A stretch of DNA of 64,000 nt, from NCBI RefSeq assembly GCF_002258785.1, contig NZ_NOYI01000027.1, forward strand, positions 372,001 to 436,000, in the 5' to 3' direction. Below are positions 1 to 8,642 of this stretch, one piece after another (positions within the stretch are counted from its first letter, which is position 1; each line of letters starts with the position of its first letter). Source of the stretch: Rhodococcus sp. 06-235-1A. Lineage in GTDB: Bacteria > Actinomycetota > Actinomycetes > Mycobacteriales > Mycobacteriaceae. The translations under genes and the position numbers were made by a program. The notes under the pieces were generated by a model that ran no database searches, was not told where the DNA came from, and was given only the letters and a program-made list of their open reading frames with translations.

Positions 1-1
1 G

Positions 2-388
2 GCAATGGCCGGAAAGCGCCGCACCGTGGCACTTCTGGGAGATCTGACGTTCCTGCACGATGCGGCGGGACTGCTGATCGGCACCGGCGAGCCGCGTCCG
101 GACGACCTGACGATCGTGGTTGCCAACGATGACGGTGGCGGGATTTTCGAGCTCCTCGAACAGGGTGACCCGCAGTATGCCGGTGTGTTCGAGCGTGTGT
201 TCGGGACTCCGCACGGGATGGACCTCGGCGCGCTGTGCGGGGCCTATCGCGTCGAGCATCGGCTGGTGAATCCAACCGATCTGGCAACCGAACTCACCGG
301 CCACGCCACGGGAATCAGAGTGCTGGAAGTGACCACCGAGCGATCGGGATTGCGGGACCTTCACGCGGCAATCCGCGCCCGACTGTAG
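2..388 (+). CDS. menD: MenD C-terminal part (menaquinone synthesis), truncated by window edge
   Basis: The reading frame is open to the left edge, so only the last ~128 residues of 2-succinyl-5-enolpyruvyl-6-hydroxy-3-cyclohexene-1-carboxylate synthase are present. This ThDP enzyme joins isochorismate and 2-oxoglutarate in menaquinone synthesis. Seen: the C-terminal ThDP-binding domain with LLGDLTFLHDAAGLL, followed by the NDDGGGIFELL segment that lies at the cofactor in MenD proteins. The ATG at position 5 is an internal codon, not the start. menG and menJ follow within 6 kb, as in the Mtb Rv0555-Rv0561c region, which supports the call. Confident in the family and in the truncation. Confidence 0.93.
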   Translation, partial: AMAGKRRTVALLGDLTFLHDAAGLLIGTGEPRPDDLTIVVANDDGGGIFELLEQGDPQYAGVFERVFGTPHGMDLGALCGAYRVEHRLVNPTDLATELTGHATGIRVLEVTTERSGLRDLHAAIRARL

Positions 389-438
389 AGAAGGCGTGTG
401 TACGTGCCCGACCGAATATTCGCTGTGAAGGGAAGCCT

Positions 439-921
439 GTGACGGGTGCATTCGAGGTACTGGTGGACGATGACCGTACTCAGCTCGAGGCGTTCATCGA
501 GGACTACCGGATCGCGATCGAGGCAACCCTCGATGGTGTCACCGAGGAGCAGGCGCGGGAACGCTTGGTCCCTTCGGCCACAACGCTTCTCGGGCTGCTC
601 AAGCATGTGACGTGGATGCAGCGAGTGTGGTTCGAGGAATGCATCGGGGGCGGGTCGAGGGTTGAGCTCGGCCTGGTTCGCAGTCCTGCGGAGTCCTTCG
701 TGGTCGATGACGACGACACCATCGTCGGTGTCGTCGCGGCCCACAGACAGGCCTGCGCAACTGCTCGAGCGGTGGTAGTCGACGTGCCACTCGATGCCGT
801 CGTAACGGGTCATCGCAGCGGGCCTCGTACGGTGCACTGGGTGTATCTTCAGGTGCTGAGGGAATTGGCCCACCACTGCGGCCATGCCGACATCCTGCGT
901 GAGCAGTTACTCGCAGCCTGA
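439..921 (+). CDS. DinB/DUF664 family protein
   Basis: A 160-residue protein of the DinB-like four-helix-bundle superfamily (DUF664 type), which includes metal-binding thiol transferases; its substrate is unknown. Seen: an N-terminal segment with the SATTLLGLLKHVTWMQRVWF pattern in which His (LLKH) is a usual metal ligand, and a late HHCGHADILRE segment with further His residues. The open frame extends further upstream, but the GTG at 439 is preferred because an AAGGGAAG ribosome-binding site lies just before it and the family normally begins near this point. It follows menD by about 50 bp and may be co-transcribed with it. Role unknown. Confidence 0.8.
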   Translation: MTGAFEVLVDDDRTQLEAFIEDYRIAIEATLDGVTEEQARERLVPSATTLLGLLKHVTWMQRVWFEECIGGGSRVELGLVRSPAESFVVDDDDTIVGVVAAHRQACATARAVVVDVPLDAVVTGHRSGPRTVHWVYLQVLRELAHHCGHADILREQLLAA

Positions 922-965
922 CCCGAAATTCCTCCACGCACACACGGCAGCGGACCGAGCGTCTC

Positions 966-1469
966 TCAGTTCTTCTGCGCGGCAACCCATTCCAGGGTTT
1001 CGCCCGTTTCCTGATCGATCATGTCCTTGATCATCTTGTTGATCAGGTCTTCGATCTTGCCGCCGACGAGTGGAATCTTCACCGTCGATTCGCCCGTGAC
1101 GATCAGTTTCGCGCCGGTGCCGTCGGGTCGAAGCGACAGTGTGCCGTTCACCTTCGCGGGCAGGCCGGTTGTTCCGCCGATCAGCGTTCCCTCTGCATGG
1201 TCGCCCTCCAGCGCACCCCAGTGGTCGGTGCGGGAGACGATCAGCTTGCCCTTGATGACCTTCGTGACGAAGCCGGGGAGCTCGGAGGTGCCGACCTCTT
1301 CGGTGATGTCGACCGTCAGCCCGCCGTCGTCGTGCTTGGTCATCTCGTACCCGTCCGTCTTCTTCGCCTTGGCGAAGCGGGCCGCCCACTGGGCCTCGCT
1401 GGTCAGTGCTGCGTGCACGTCAGCGGGAGGATAGGAGGATTCGACGGTGAATTCGAAGCTGCGAGACAT
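966..1469 (-). CDS. DUF2505-type SRPBCC/START-like protein
   Basis: A 167-residue protein beginning MSRSFEFTVESSYPPADVHA and ending VAAQKN. This is the pattern of DUF2505 proteins in the SRPBCC/START hydrophobic-ligand-binding fold: a strand, then helices, then a long antiparallel sheet and a C-terminal helix (about residues 140-165, rich in Ile, Lys and Asp). There is no signal peptide, so it is probably cytosolic. Much longer upstream starts exist in frame, but they run antisense through the next gene, so the ATG at 1469 was chosen. It is oriented against its neighbours. The ligand is unknown. Confidence 0.8.
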   Translation of the reverse strand: MSRSFEFTVESSYPPADVHAALTSEAQWAARFAKAKKTDGYEMTKHDDGGLTVDITEEVGTSELPGFVTKVIKGKLIVSRTDHWGALEGDHAEGTLIGGTTGLPAKVNGTLSLRPDGTGAKLIVTGESTVKIPLVGGKIEDLINKMIKDMIDQETGETLEWVAAQKN

Positions 1470-1523
1470 GAGTGCAGACGCTACCCGAGCCGAGGCGAAT
1501 CGGCTGCGAAGTAACCTGTCGAG

Positions 1524-1964
1524 GTGACCGACACAGCCCGAGGCAGCAGAACGCTGCGCAGAACCCGGCTGGTAGTGCTCGTGGTCGCCGTGTCCATCTC
1601 CGTTCTGGCCGTACTGCTGGTGGTCGGAGCCTGGCGAAACGACGTCACGATCGACTCCGACAAGGGCACCGCCACTGCCGAGGTGCTTTCCGCCGGAAAA
1701 TTGCGCTCGGCCGTCAGCTTCATCACCCCGGACGGTGTGACGCACAACCCGGCGCTCGGCGTGCTGTACCCCACCAACCTCATCGCCGGCCAACGCATCG
1801 AGGTCGAGTACTACAAGGCAGACCCGGACGTCGAACTGGTGCGTGTCGCCGGCCGCGACGCTACTGTCGCGATCGTTCCGGCCGGGTCGGTCATCGTCGT
1901 CACATGGTTGATTGCCGGGCCTGTGTTGTTCTGGCTTCGTCGAAAGGATACGAAGAATGCGTAA
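1524..1964 (+). CDS. DUF3592-type membrane protein
   Basis: A 146-residue protein with two membrane segments, about residues 15-37 (LVVLVVAVSISVLAVLLVVG) and 118-138, enclosing an extracytoplasmic domain of about 80 residues. In that domain a V-S-F-I-T-P-D-G segment and an R-I-E-V-E-Y-Y segment are typical of DUF3592. A GTG start at 1524 gives the first membrane helix the usual position. The 3' end overlaps the next gene by 8 bp, so the two are very likely translated together. No enzymatic motif is visible and the function is unknown. A membrane protein also lies between menD and mgtA in mycobacteria, so this may be its positional equivalent. Confidence 0.72.
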   Translation: MTDTARGSRTLRRTRLVVLVVAVSISVLAVLLVVGAWRNDVTIDSDKGTATAEVLSAGKLRSAVSFITPDGVTHNPALGVLYPTNLIAGQRIEVEYYKADPDVELVRVAGRDATVAIVPAGSVIVVTWLIAGPVLFWLRRKDTKNA

Positions 1965-2382
1965 CGCCAAGCACTTCGGCCTTGCCGCTCTCGGTTCGGT
2001 GGCCGGATTCGCATTGGTGAATTTCGGCAACATCGCGTCGTCGATCGTCGTGATGGTGCTTGCCGTGGTGTTCCTACTCGTTCTGACGACGCCGGTGCTG
2101 TATCCCCGGTCCCTGTCCGACGACGCCTCGCGCAACCAGGCGACCGAGAATTCGGTGCCGTTGGTCTACTGGCGTCCGGGATGCATCTTCTGTCTTCGTC
2201 TCCGAGTGGCGCTGTTACTGCGTGGGAGGAAGGCAGTGTGGACGAGCATCCGCCAGGATCCGGCTGCGGCGGCAAGAGTGCGGTCGGTCAACGACGGCAA
2301 CGAAACGGTTCCGACGGTGTTCGCGGGCTCCGAACACCGCACCAACCCGAATCCGTCATGGGTGCTCGCGCAATTCGTGTGA
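1957..2382 (+). CDS. Membrane-anchored glutaredoxin/mycoredoxin-like protein
   Basis: A 141-residue protein with an N-terminal membrane region (about residues 8-48, two close hydrophobic stretches) followed by a glutaredoxin-like domain. Seen: the redox motif CIFC in YWRPGCIFCLRLR, and the cis-proline motif TVPTVF followed by G, both hallmarks of glutaredoxin/mycoredoxin folds. In actinobacteria such proteins reduce mycothiol mixed disulfides; that role here is inferred from the family. The start ATG at 1957 overlaps the preceding DUF3592 gene by 8 bp. Because the redox domain follows the anchor, it could face either side of the membrane; topology was not resolved. Confidence 0.75.
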   Translation: MRNAKHFGLAALGSVAGFALVNFGNIASSIVVMVLAVVFLLVLTTPVLYPRSLSDDASRNQATENSVPLVYWRPGCIFCLRLRVALLLRGRKAVWTSIRQDPAAAARVRSVNDGNETVPTVFAGSEHRTNPNPSWVLAQFV

Positions 2383-2445
2383 CGTTGGCCCACACGTAAC
2401 GCTGTCCACATCTGGTCGACGGCGAGGCCACCCACACTGAGGATC

Positions 2446-3585
2446 GTGCGAGTAGCCATCGTTGCGGAATCGTTCTTACCCAACATGAACGGCGTCACCC
2501 ACTCGGTGATCCGTGTCCTCGAACACCTCGACAAGACCGGGCACGAGGCCATCGTGGTCGCGCCAGACAATCCGTCCGGCCCGAAGGCCGCAACGTGGCA
2601 CGACGACGTTCCTGTGCACCGGGTGCCGTCCGTCATGGTTCCGAAGGTGAGCTCGTTGCCCGTCGGTGTGCCGGGGCTCGGGATGGTGTCGGCGCTGCGC
2701 GCGTTCGCCCCCGACGTCGTCCATCTGGCGTCGCCGTTCCTGCTCGGGGCAGGCGGCCTGGCCGCCGCCAACCGATTGGACGTGCCTGCTGTTGCCGTCT
2801 ATCAGACCGATGTCGCGGGTTTCGCCGCCAGTTACGGTCTGGGCCTGACGTCCAAGGCTGCTTGGCGCTGGACCAGGAGACTGCACCGCGGCGCGGCCCG
2901 AACCCTGGCACCGTCGACCTCGGCCGTCGACGCGTTGGAGCTGCACGGAATTCCGCGCGTGCACCGGTGGGCCAGGGGAGTGGACGCCGTTCGGTTCGCG
3001 CCCTCTGCCAAGTCGCAGACGCTCCGAAGCCAGTGGGGAGCCGGCGACAAACTGATAGTCGGCTTCGTCGGAAGGCTCGCCCCCGAGAAGCACGTCGAGC
3101 GGCTTTCCGTCCTGGCCACGGACCCGTCGATCCAGCTGGTGATCGTCGGCGGCGGACCCGACACGGCAGCACTGCAGGCGCTGATGCCGAACGCCATCTT
3201 CACCGGCCAACTCGGCGGAGCCGAGCTCGCGCAGGCCTACGCCAGCTTCGACATCTTCGTGCACCCGGGTGAACACGAAACCTTCTGCCAGGCAGTTCAG
3301 GAGGCACTCGCCAGCGGCGTGCCCGTCATCGGGCCCGATGCCGGCGGCCCGCGCGATCTGGTCTCGCACTGCCGCAACGGCTACCTGCTGCCGGTGGACA
3401 AGTTCACCGAATTGCTGCCCAGCGCCGTCGGAGCCCTCGCCGAACCCACCACCCAGGCGCGCTTCGGCGACGCCGCCCGCAAGTCGGTACTGCACCGCAC
3501 CTGGCCGGCCATCTGCGACGAGCTGATTACGCATTACTACGACGTGCAAGGCATCACAGCGCCGCGGGTGCAGAAGATTGCTTGA
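2446..3585 (+). CDS. mgtA: GDP-mannose-dependent alpha-mannosyltransferase, GT4 family
   Basis: A 379-residue GT-B retaining glycosyltransferase. Seen: the N-terminal Rossmann start RVAIVAESFLPNMNGVTHSV with the glycine-containing acceptor loop, the GFVGRLAPEKHVERL beta-strand/phosphate loop at the start of the C-terminal domain, and the GT4 EX7E-type motif in HPGEHETFCQAVQEA. Position between menD and menG matches Mtb mgtA (Rv0557, once called pimB), which adds mannose to glycolipid anchors of lipomannan/lipoarabinomannan-type molecules. The GTG start at 2446 gives the canonical N-terminus. The stop overlaps the next start (TTGA), indicating translational coupling with menG. Exact acceptor is inferred. 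Confidence 0.9.
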   Translation: MRVAIVAESFLPNMNGVTHSVIRVLEHLDKTGHEAIVVAPDNPSGPKAATWHDDVPVHRVPSVMVPKVSSLPVGVPGLGMVSALRAFAPDVVHLASPFLLGAGGLAAANRLDVPAVAVYQTDVAGFAASYGLGLTSKAAWRWTRRLHRGAARTLAPSTSAVDALELHGIPRVHRWARGVDAVRFAPSAKSQTLRSQWGAGDKLIVGFVGRLAPEKHVERLSVLATDPSIQLVIVGGGPDTAALQALMPNAIFTGQLGGAELAQAYASFDIFVHPGEHETFCQAVQEALASGVPVIGPDAGGPRDLVSHCRNGYLLPVDKFTELLPSAVGALAEPTTQARFGDAARKSVLHRTWPAICDELITHYYDVQGITAPRVQKIA

Positions 3586-4295
3586 GTAGTCTGGACCTCG
3601 TGGCCCAGACATCACGCGCAACCCTGGCAAAAGAGCCCCACGAGGTGGCGTCGATGTTCGACGGCGTCGCCCGCCGCTACGACATCACCAACACGGTTCT
3701 GTCGTTCGGGCAGGACCGCAGTTGGCGCAAGCTCACTCGTCGAGCGTTGGCTCTCGAAGCCGGCGAGCGGGTACTCGACCTCGCCGCAGGCACCGGTGTC
3801 TCCACCGTCGAACTCGGTCGAAGCGGGGCGTGGTGTGTGGCCACCGACTTCTCCAAGGGCATGTTGCAGGCAGGACTGCAGCGCGGAGTTCCGATGGTCG
3901 CAGGTGACGCGATGGCCCTGCCCTATGCCGATGCCAGCTTCGATGCCGCCACCATCTCGTTCGGTCTCCGGAACGTCTCGGACTTCGATGCCGGACTGCG
4001 CGAGATCGCCCGAGTCACCAAACCTGGTGGCCGTCTTGTGGTTTCGGAGTTCTCCACCCCGGTGTTCGGCCCGTTCCGCACCGTGTACATGGAGTACTTG
4101 ATGAAGGCGCTACCGAAAGTCGCTCGCGCCGTGAGCAGTAACCCCGATGCGTACGTTTACCTCGCCGAGTCCATCCGTGCCTGGCCCACGCAGGAACAGT
4201 TGGCACAGCGCATCGCCGACGCCGGCTGGACCGACGTGCAGTGGCGAAACCTCACCGGCGGAATCGTCGCGCTGCACAAGGCAACTCGGCCGTAA
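3582..4295 (+). CDS. menG: Demethylmenaquinone methyltransferase
   Basis: SAM-dependent C-methyltransferase that converts demethylmenaquinone to menaquinone (UbiE/MenG family). Seen: the N-terminal VASMFDGVARRYDITN signature, motif I LDLAAGTGVSTVEL, the SFGLRNV segment typical of UbiE/MenG, and a conserved C-terminal NLTGGIVALHK. The TTG at 3582 overlaps the mgtA stop by 4 bp and is used here; a GTG at 3600 is an alternative and would match the shorter mycobacterial N-terminus. Clustered with menD upstream and menJ downstream. Function confident, exact start uncertain. Confidence 0.94.
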   Translation: MSSLDLVAQTSRATLAKEPHEVASMFDGVARRYDITNTVLSFGQDRSWRKLTRRALALEAGERVLDLAAGTGVSTVELGRSGAWCVATDFSKGMLQAGLQRGVPMVAGDAMALPYADASFDAATISFGLRNVSDFDAGLREIARVTKPGGRLVVSEFSTPVFGPFRTVYMEYLMKALPKVARAVSSNPDAYVYLAESIRAWPTQEQLAQRIADAGWTDVQWRNLTGGIVALHKATRP

Positions 4296-4308
4296 CGCTG
4301 CTGCTCGG

Positions 4309-4767
4309 TTACGGTTTCTCTGTGTTCGACACGACCAACTGCACTGCGGGAGGTATGGCCTTTCCCGGTCCGGCAGGAGTGGCCCGGTGCACGTGAAGTT
4401 CGATCATGCGGACGTCGTCGGTCCACAGTTCCCATGCGCCCCCGCGGGTGTGGCGAACCTCCATGGACGAGAGCCAGTGCTCGACGACGGACCGGATCGA
4501 ATCGGCCAACGCGATCGCCTTCGAGTCCAGATCTGTGTTGACCATCAGGCCGACGGAGAACTCCGCGTCGGCACGCCCGGAATACACCCGCCACATGTAG
4601 TCGGACGGCGGGAACTGCCACTTGGTGTCGAGACAGCTTCCGTCACCGTCTATCGGCTCCGGCCTCCAGCCGAGGCGTTGCAACTCGGCAGTGGCTTCGT
4701 CCATCCGATCGACGAACCCGTATCGGAGAGCAAGATCGACCACGGCCAATGCGGCATCGGTGTTCAC
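4309..4767 (-). CDS. Hypothetical protein
   Basis: A 152-residue acidic protein that I do not recognise. It begins MNTDAALAVVDLALRYGFVD, has a central SDYMWRVYSGRADAEFSVGL segment and ends VQLVVSNTEKP. No membrane segment, signal peptide, cysteine pair or P-loop is visible; the alternating pattern suggests a small alpha/beta cytosolic protein. It starts only 7 bp after the menJ stop on the same strand, so it is probably the second gene of a menJ operon. Codon use matches the neighbouring genes, supporting a real gene. No function proposed. Confidence 0.7.
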   Translation of the reverse strand: MNTDAALAVVDLALRYGFVDRMDEATAELQRLGWRPEPIDGDGSCLDTKWQFPPSDYMWRVYSGRADAEFSVGLMVNTDLDSKAIALADSIRSVVEHWLSSMEVRHTRGGAWELWTDDVRMIELHVHRATPAGPGKAIPPAVQLVVSNTEKP

Positions 4768-4774
4768 AGCGACG

Positions 4775-6022
4775 TCACGAAAACGGCGGTCGCGAATCGA
4801 TTTTCAGTGACCCGGTTCCCGATGCCCGCCAGGTACGGGCGACGAGGTCACTGTCGGCCTCGGTGATCAGGTTGCCCATGCAGCGGACGGCGACTTTCAT
4901 CAGTGCCCGCGAGCGCATGCCCACCGGTCCCGCCGCGGGCAGGAATCTCGGCACGGTCAACAGGCCGGCGAGGCGTCGCGCGATGGAGAAGGCCTGTCCG
5001 TAGTGCTCGCGCAGCAGGGTTGGCCAGGCGTCGGTGAGGTCGGGGTAATCGAGCAGGTCGACAACCAGGCGGCCGCCCTCGAGGCCGTAGTCGATGCCTT
5101 CGCCATTGAGCGGGTTCACACACGCTGCGGCGTCGCCGATGATGGCCCAGTTGGTGCCCGCCACTCCCGAGACCGCACCACCCATCGGCAGCAACGCCGA
5201 TGCCACCGAGCGCAGTTCGCCTGTGAGCGCCCATTCCGGACGCCGCTGCTGGGTGTAGAGGTCGAGCAGCGGGCGCAAGGCCCCGGGTGCGGGTTTTTTG
5301 GCCGTGGCCAGGGTTCCGACGCCGATGTTGATGTTCCCGTCGTTCAGCGGGAAGACCCAGCCGTACCCGGGCTGCAGAGTGCCTGCGGCATCACGCAATT
5401 CGAGGTGCGAGCTGATCCACTCGTCGTCGCTGCGTCCCGAGGTGATGTATGCACGAGCTGCGACGCCGAATGCGGTGTCCCGATGCCACTGCCGCCCGAG
5501 TTGCTTGCCCAGGGTGGAGCGGACGCCGTCGGCGACGATCAGTGTGCGGCAGGAGATCTCGTGCGATCCGGAGGCGGTCTGCAGGGTCACCGAGCGGACC
5601 GTGTTCCCGTCACGAGTGACGGCAACGGCCTTGGCTCCCTCGGCCATGACGGCCCCGGATTCGACGGCAACCGCGCGAATTCGGTCGTCCAATTCGGTTC
5701 GGGGAACTGCACTTCCGACGGTCGGCAGGGATGTGCTCGGCCACTCGAGCTCCAGTTCCTGGCCGAATCCGCTCAAACGCAGACCGCGATTGCGCGCCTT
5801 GCCGCGCACCCATTCACCCAGGCCGAGCTGATCGAGTTCGGCGACTGCGCGAGGCGTCAGGCCATCGCCGCACGTCTTGTCGCGGGGAAAGACTGCGGCG
5901 TCGACCAGGACGACGTCGCGGCCGGATCGCGCTGCCCATGCCGCTGCCGACGATCCTGCGGGGCCCGCGCCCACGACCAGTACGTCGGTCGAGGTGGGTG
6001 GGGTGGGGAGGGGAGTGCTCAC
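4775..6022 (-). CDS. menJ: Menaquinone reductase MenJ, geranylgeranyl-reductase-like flavoprotein
   Basis: A ~415-residue FAD-dependent reductase of the geranylgeranyl reductase family. Seen: the dinucleotide-binding VLVVGAGPAGSSAAAWAA near the N-terminus, the FPRDKTCGDGLTPRAV segment diagnostic of this family, and the second FAD motif IIGDAAACVNPLNGEGIDYG. It ends RPPFS, like Mtb Rv0561c (MenJ), which saturates one isoprene unit of menaquinone. The GTG at 6022 is preferred because it gives a mycobacterial-like N-terminus; an in-frame GTG at 6046 is also possible. It diverges from the HAD/phn operon across a 128-bp gap containing a palindrome. Confidence 0.9.
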   Translation of the reverse strand: MSTPLPTPPTSTDVLVVGAGPAGSSAAAWAARSGRDVVLVDAAVFPRDKTCGDGLTPRAVAELDQLGLGEWVRGKARNRGLRLSGFGQELELEWPSTSLPTVGSAVPRTELDDRIRAVAVESGAVMAEGAKAVAVTRDGNTVRSVTLQTASGSHEISCRTLIVADGVRSTLGKQLGRQWHRDTAFGVAARAYITSGRSDDEWISSHLELRDAAGTLQPGYGWVFPLNDGNINIGVGTLATAKKPAPGALRPLLDLYTQQRRPEWALTGELRSVASALLPMGGAVSGVAGTNWAIIGDAAACVNPLNGEGIDYGLEGGRLVVDLLDYPDLTDAWPTLLREHYGQAFSIARRLAGLLTVPRFLPAAGPVGMRSRALMKVAVRCMGNLITEADSDLVARTWRASGTGSLKIDSRPPFS

Positions 6023-6096
6023 GCGTTCCAGTATCCGGATTTCCACGAACGTGGTGCGCCGAGGGCCTCCGGTTAACGCCGTGTGAACGCTTGTTT

Positions 6097-6115
6097 CATA
6101 GATCCAGAATCTATG
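6097..6115. promoter_or_regulatory. Operator-like palindrome in the menJ/phn divergent region
   Basis: A perfect inverted repeat, CATAGAT-N5-ATCTATG, lies between the divergent menJ and HAD-phn transcripts, about 35 bp before the HAD start. Its size and symmetry suit a dimeric HTH repressor. The RpiR-type regulator at the end of the phn operon is the obvious candidate to bind it; this is inference only. Confidence 0.45.
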
Positions 6116-6150
6116 GACGGATCGTTCATGGCGGGTCTAGCGTCTCTCAC

Positions 6151-6837
6151 GTGCAACGACCGACCCTCCTTCTCGATTTCGACGGCACCGTGTGCCTCGG
6201 CGACGATCCCGTGTGGGCGTACGCCGATGCGGTGGCCATCTCCCTCGGCGACGACGCCGCCGCACACCTGCGTGCCGGGTTGACGGCTTTTCTGGACCGC
6301 GGCGCGGGGGACTACCTCGACGGGTACTCCGCCGTCCAGCAGCTGTCGGTGGGCGTCGACGCTGCCGTTCTCGCCGCCGCCTACGCGCAGTCCCGCGAGC
6401 GCCTCGCCGCAGGTGAGCTCGAGGTGTGGGCACCGGCCGGGCTCGCGGATTTTCTCGATCGAGTCTCGGCCGACGTGGTCCTGGCCACCAACGCCCCGCA
6501 GCGCGGCGTGGTGGAAACCCTCGAGCGTCTCGGTCTGACTGCGCGCATGGATCGGGTGTTCACCGATGCGGGTAAGCCCGAGAAAATGCCCGAGCTGGTG
6601 GACTCGCTTGTGGACATGCGGCCACCCCACCTGTTGGCCAGCGTCGGCGACATCTGGCGCAACGACCTCGATGCCCCGCATCGACGGGGCGCCGTCACCG
6701 CCTACATCGACCGTCACGGTCACCTCCGGCCCGAGGCGACCTTCTCCGCCACGACTTTCGAGGCCATGTACGACGAAATTGTCGAATGGTCCACCGATCC
6801 AGCAGCATTCGCACTCACTCACGAAGGACAGTCATGA
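6151..6837 (+). CDS. HAD-superfamily hydrolase, first gene of phn-type operon
   Basis: A 228-residue haloacid-dehalogenase-fold hydrolase. Seen: motif I LLLDFDGT with nucleophile and acid/base Asp (residues 9 and 11), motif II Thr/Asn in VVLATNAP (the usual S/T position), a Lys in DAGKPEKMP serving as motif III, and motif IV GDIWRNDLD. An alpha-helical cap lies between motifs I and II. The GTG at 6151 gives motif I its usual N-terminal place; the longer upstream frame is antisense to menJ. Its stop overlaps the phnD ATG, so it is coupled to the transporter and probably dephosphorylates the imported compound. Substrate unknown. Confidence 0.82.
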   Translation: MQRPTLLLDFDGTVCLGDDPVWAYADAVAISLGDDAAAHLRAGLTAFLDRGAGDYLDGYSAVQQLSVGVDAAVLAAAYAQSRERLAAGELEVWAPAGLADFLDRVSADVVLATNAPQRGVVETLERLGLTARMDRVFTDAGKPEKMPELVDSLVDMRPPHLLASVGDIWRNDLDAPHRRGAVTAYIDRHGHLRPEATFSATTFEAMYDEIVEWSTDPAAFALTHEGQS

Positions 6838-7847
6838 GAATTCGCACGCCTCTGCTCGCGGTGGTCGCCACCGGTCTGCTCACCGCCTCGCTCGCCGGCT
6901 GTGGAGCCCGCGACGAATCCACCACCGAATCCTCGGCAGCCTCGCCCTGCACCGGGTCCAACTCTGCAGATGCAGCCGACCCGTCGGAGCTGACGCTGGC
7001 ACTTGTCCCCTCGGGTGACGCCAACAAGCTCGTCGAAACCGTCAAGCCGCTGCAGGACGCACTGACCGAGCGCCTCGGCATTCCGGTCCGTGGCGTCATC
7101 ACCCAGGATTACCAGGCGGCGGTGGAGGCCATCGGTGCAAACCAGGCGCAGATCGGCATGCTGCCGCCGCTGCAGATGGTGCAGGCCTGCAACAAGTACG
7201 GAGCCGAGCCGGCACTGCAGACCGTGCGCAAGGGCAAGACCACGTACGCCGCGCAGTTCTACACCAACAACCCCGACAAGTACTGCGACGACGCGCCCGT
7301 CACCGGGGCCAACGGCCTGCTGTACTGCAACGGCACCGAGAGCGGCACGGGCCCAGCGGGACTCGACTCGTTGAGCAAGATGAACGGTGCCAAGACCGTC
7401 ATGCTCCAGTCCGCGTCCTCGGCCGGATTCGTCTTTCCCTCCGCTGCTCTGAAGGCGGCGGGCATCGACTCGACCACCGACTTGGATCTGACGCAGGTCA
7501 CCTCGCACCCGGCAGCGGTGCTGTCGGTGAACAACGGCGACGACGAAGTGGGCGTGTCCTTCTGGGACGCCCGCGAGACCGTCGTCAAGGACACACCCGA
7601 CGTCGCGAAGAACCTGGTCGTGTTCGCGTTGACCAACGAGATTCCCAACGACGGTGTCTCGATCAGTAGCTCACTCAGCCCTGACCTGCAGCAGCGCATC
7701 TCGGACGCGATGGAGGATTACGCATCCACCCCCGAGGGTGTCGAGGCCCTGACGGCGATCTACCAGATCACCGGGCTCGACAAGGCCGACCCCGCCGCGC
7801 TGCAGCAGGCGCAAACCGAGGCGGACTCCATCGGCCTGGGGAACTGA
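6834..7847 (+). CDS. phnD: Phosphate/phosphite/phosphonate ABC transporter substrate-binding lipoprotein
   Basis: A 337-residue PhnD-family solute-binding protein. Seen: a lipoprotein signal with lipobox LAGC (Cys 23), then the family start LTLALVPSGDANKLVETVKPLQDAL and a GMLPPLQMVQACNKYGAEP segment forming part of the ligand cleft. Four cysteines in the mature domain (around QACNKYG, DKYCDD, LLYCNG and the N-terminal SPCTGS) could form disulfides. The ATG overlaps the HAD stop (ATGA). It would deliver a phosphorus-containing solute to the downstream PhnC/PhnE transporter; whether that is phosphate, phosphonate or an organophosphate cannot be told from sequence. Confidence 0.88.
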   Translation: MRIRTPLLAVVATGLLTASLAGCGARDESTTESSAASPCTGSNSADAADPSELTLALVPSGDANKLVETVKPLQDALTERLGIPVRGVITQDYQAAVEAIGANQAQIGMLPPLQMVQACNKYGAEPALQTVRKGKTTYAAQFYTNNPDKYCDDAPVTGANGLLYCNGTESGTGPAGLDSLSKMNGAKTVMLQSASSAGFVFPSAALKAAGIDSTTDLDLTQVTSHPAAVLSVNNGDDEVGVSFWDARETVVKDTPDVAKNLVVFALTNEIPNDGVSISSSLSPDLQQRISDAMEDYASTPEGVEALTAIYQITGLDKADPAALQQAQTEADSIGLGN

Positions 7848-7853
7848 CCGAAG

Positions 7854-8642
7854 ATGAGCGGCGACGGCATCGCATTCGACAACGTCTCGGTAACGTATGC
7901 GGGCGGCCACACCGCGCTCGACGCAGTGACGCTGGATATTCCGGCAGGTCAGATGGTTGCCGTCGTCGGGTTGTCCGGCGCAGGAAAGTCCACGCTGATT
8001 CGTACCATCAACGGCCTCGTCCCCGTCACCTCCGGCACCGTGACCGTCGGTGATCGCGCCGTGAACGATGTGAGCAGCAAGGGGTTACGGGATCTGCGCG
8101 GCGACATCGGCATGATCTTCCAGGGCTTCAACCTGGCCAAGCGCACCAGCGTGCTGAACAACGTGATGATGGGCAGGCTGCACAGCTCGCCGACGTGGCG
8201 AACCCTGCTCGGTGCGTGGTCGGCGGACGACATCGAATTGGGAATGCAGGCTCTCGAGCGCGTCGAGATCGTCGGTAAGGCGTACGAGAAGGCGTCGTCC
8301 CTCTCCGGTGGTCAGCAGCAACGGGTCGCGATCGCGCGAGCACTGGCACAGCAGCCGCGGGTGATCCTCGCGGACGAACCGGTTGCCTCTCTCGATCCGC
8401 CGACCTCGCACGTCGTCATGCGAGACCTGCAGCGCATCAACGCAGAACTCGGCATCACCGTGGTGGTCAACCTGCACTTCCTCGATCTCGCCCGGCGCTA
8501 CGGCGATCGGCTGATCGGACTGCGCGACGGGAAGGTCGTGTTCGACGGCCATGGCCGGGACGCCGACGAAGCGGTGTTCGAGAGCATCTACGGCCGGTCG
8601 CTGACCGCGGAGGACGTGCTGGAAGCAAAGGCAGAGCTGTGA
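7854..8642 (+). CDS. phnC: Phosphonate-type ABC transporter ATP-binding protein
   Basis: A 262-residue ABC ATPase of the PhnC type. Seen: Walker A GLSGAGKST (residues 39-47), Q-loop in GMIFQGFNL, signature LSGGQQQR, Walker B VILADEP followed by the D-loop SLDP, and the H-loop His in VVNLHFLDLA. It starts 6 bp after phnD and its end overlaps the first permease by 4 bp. It energises import through the two PhnE permeases. The SDR/GNM pattern around VPVTSGTVTVGDRAV is typical of the family. Confidence 0.92.
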   Translation: MSGDGIAFDNVSVTYAGGHTALDAVTLDIPAGQMVAVVGLSGAGKSTLIRTINGLVPVTSGTVTVGDRAVNDVSSKGLRDLRGDIGMIFQGFNLAKRTSVLNNVMMGRLHSSPTWRTLLGAWSADDIELGMQALERVEIVGKAYEKASSLSGGQQQRVAIARALAQQPRVILADEPVASLDPPTSHVVMRDLQRINAELGITVVVNLHFLDLARRYGDRLIGLRDGKVVFDGHGRDADEAVFESIYGRSLTAEDVLEAKAEL

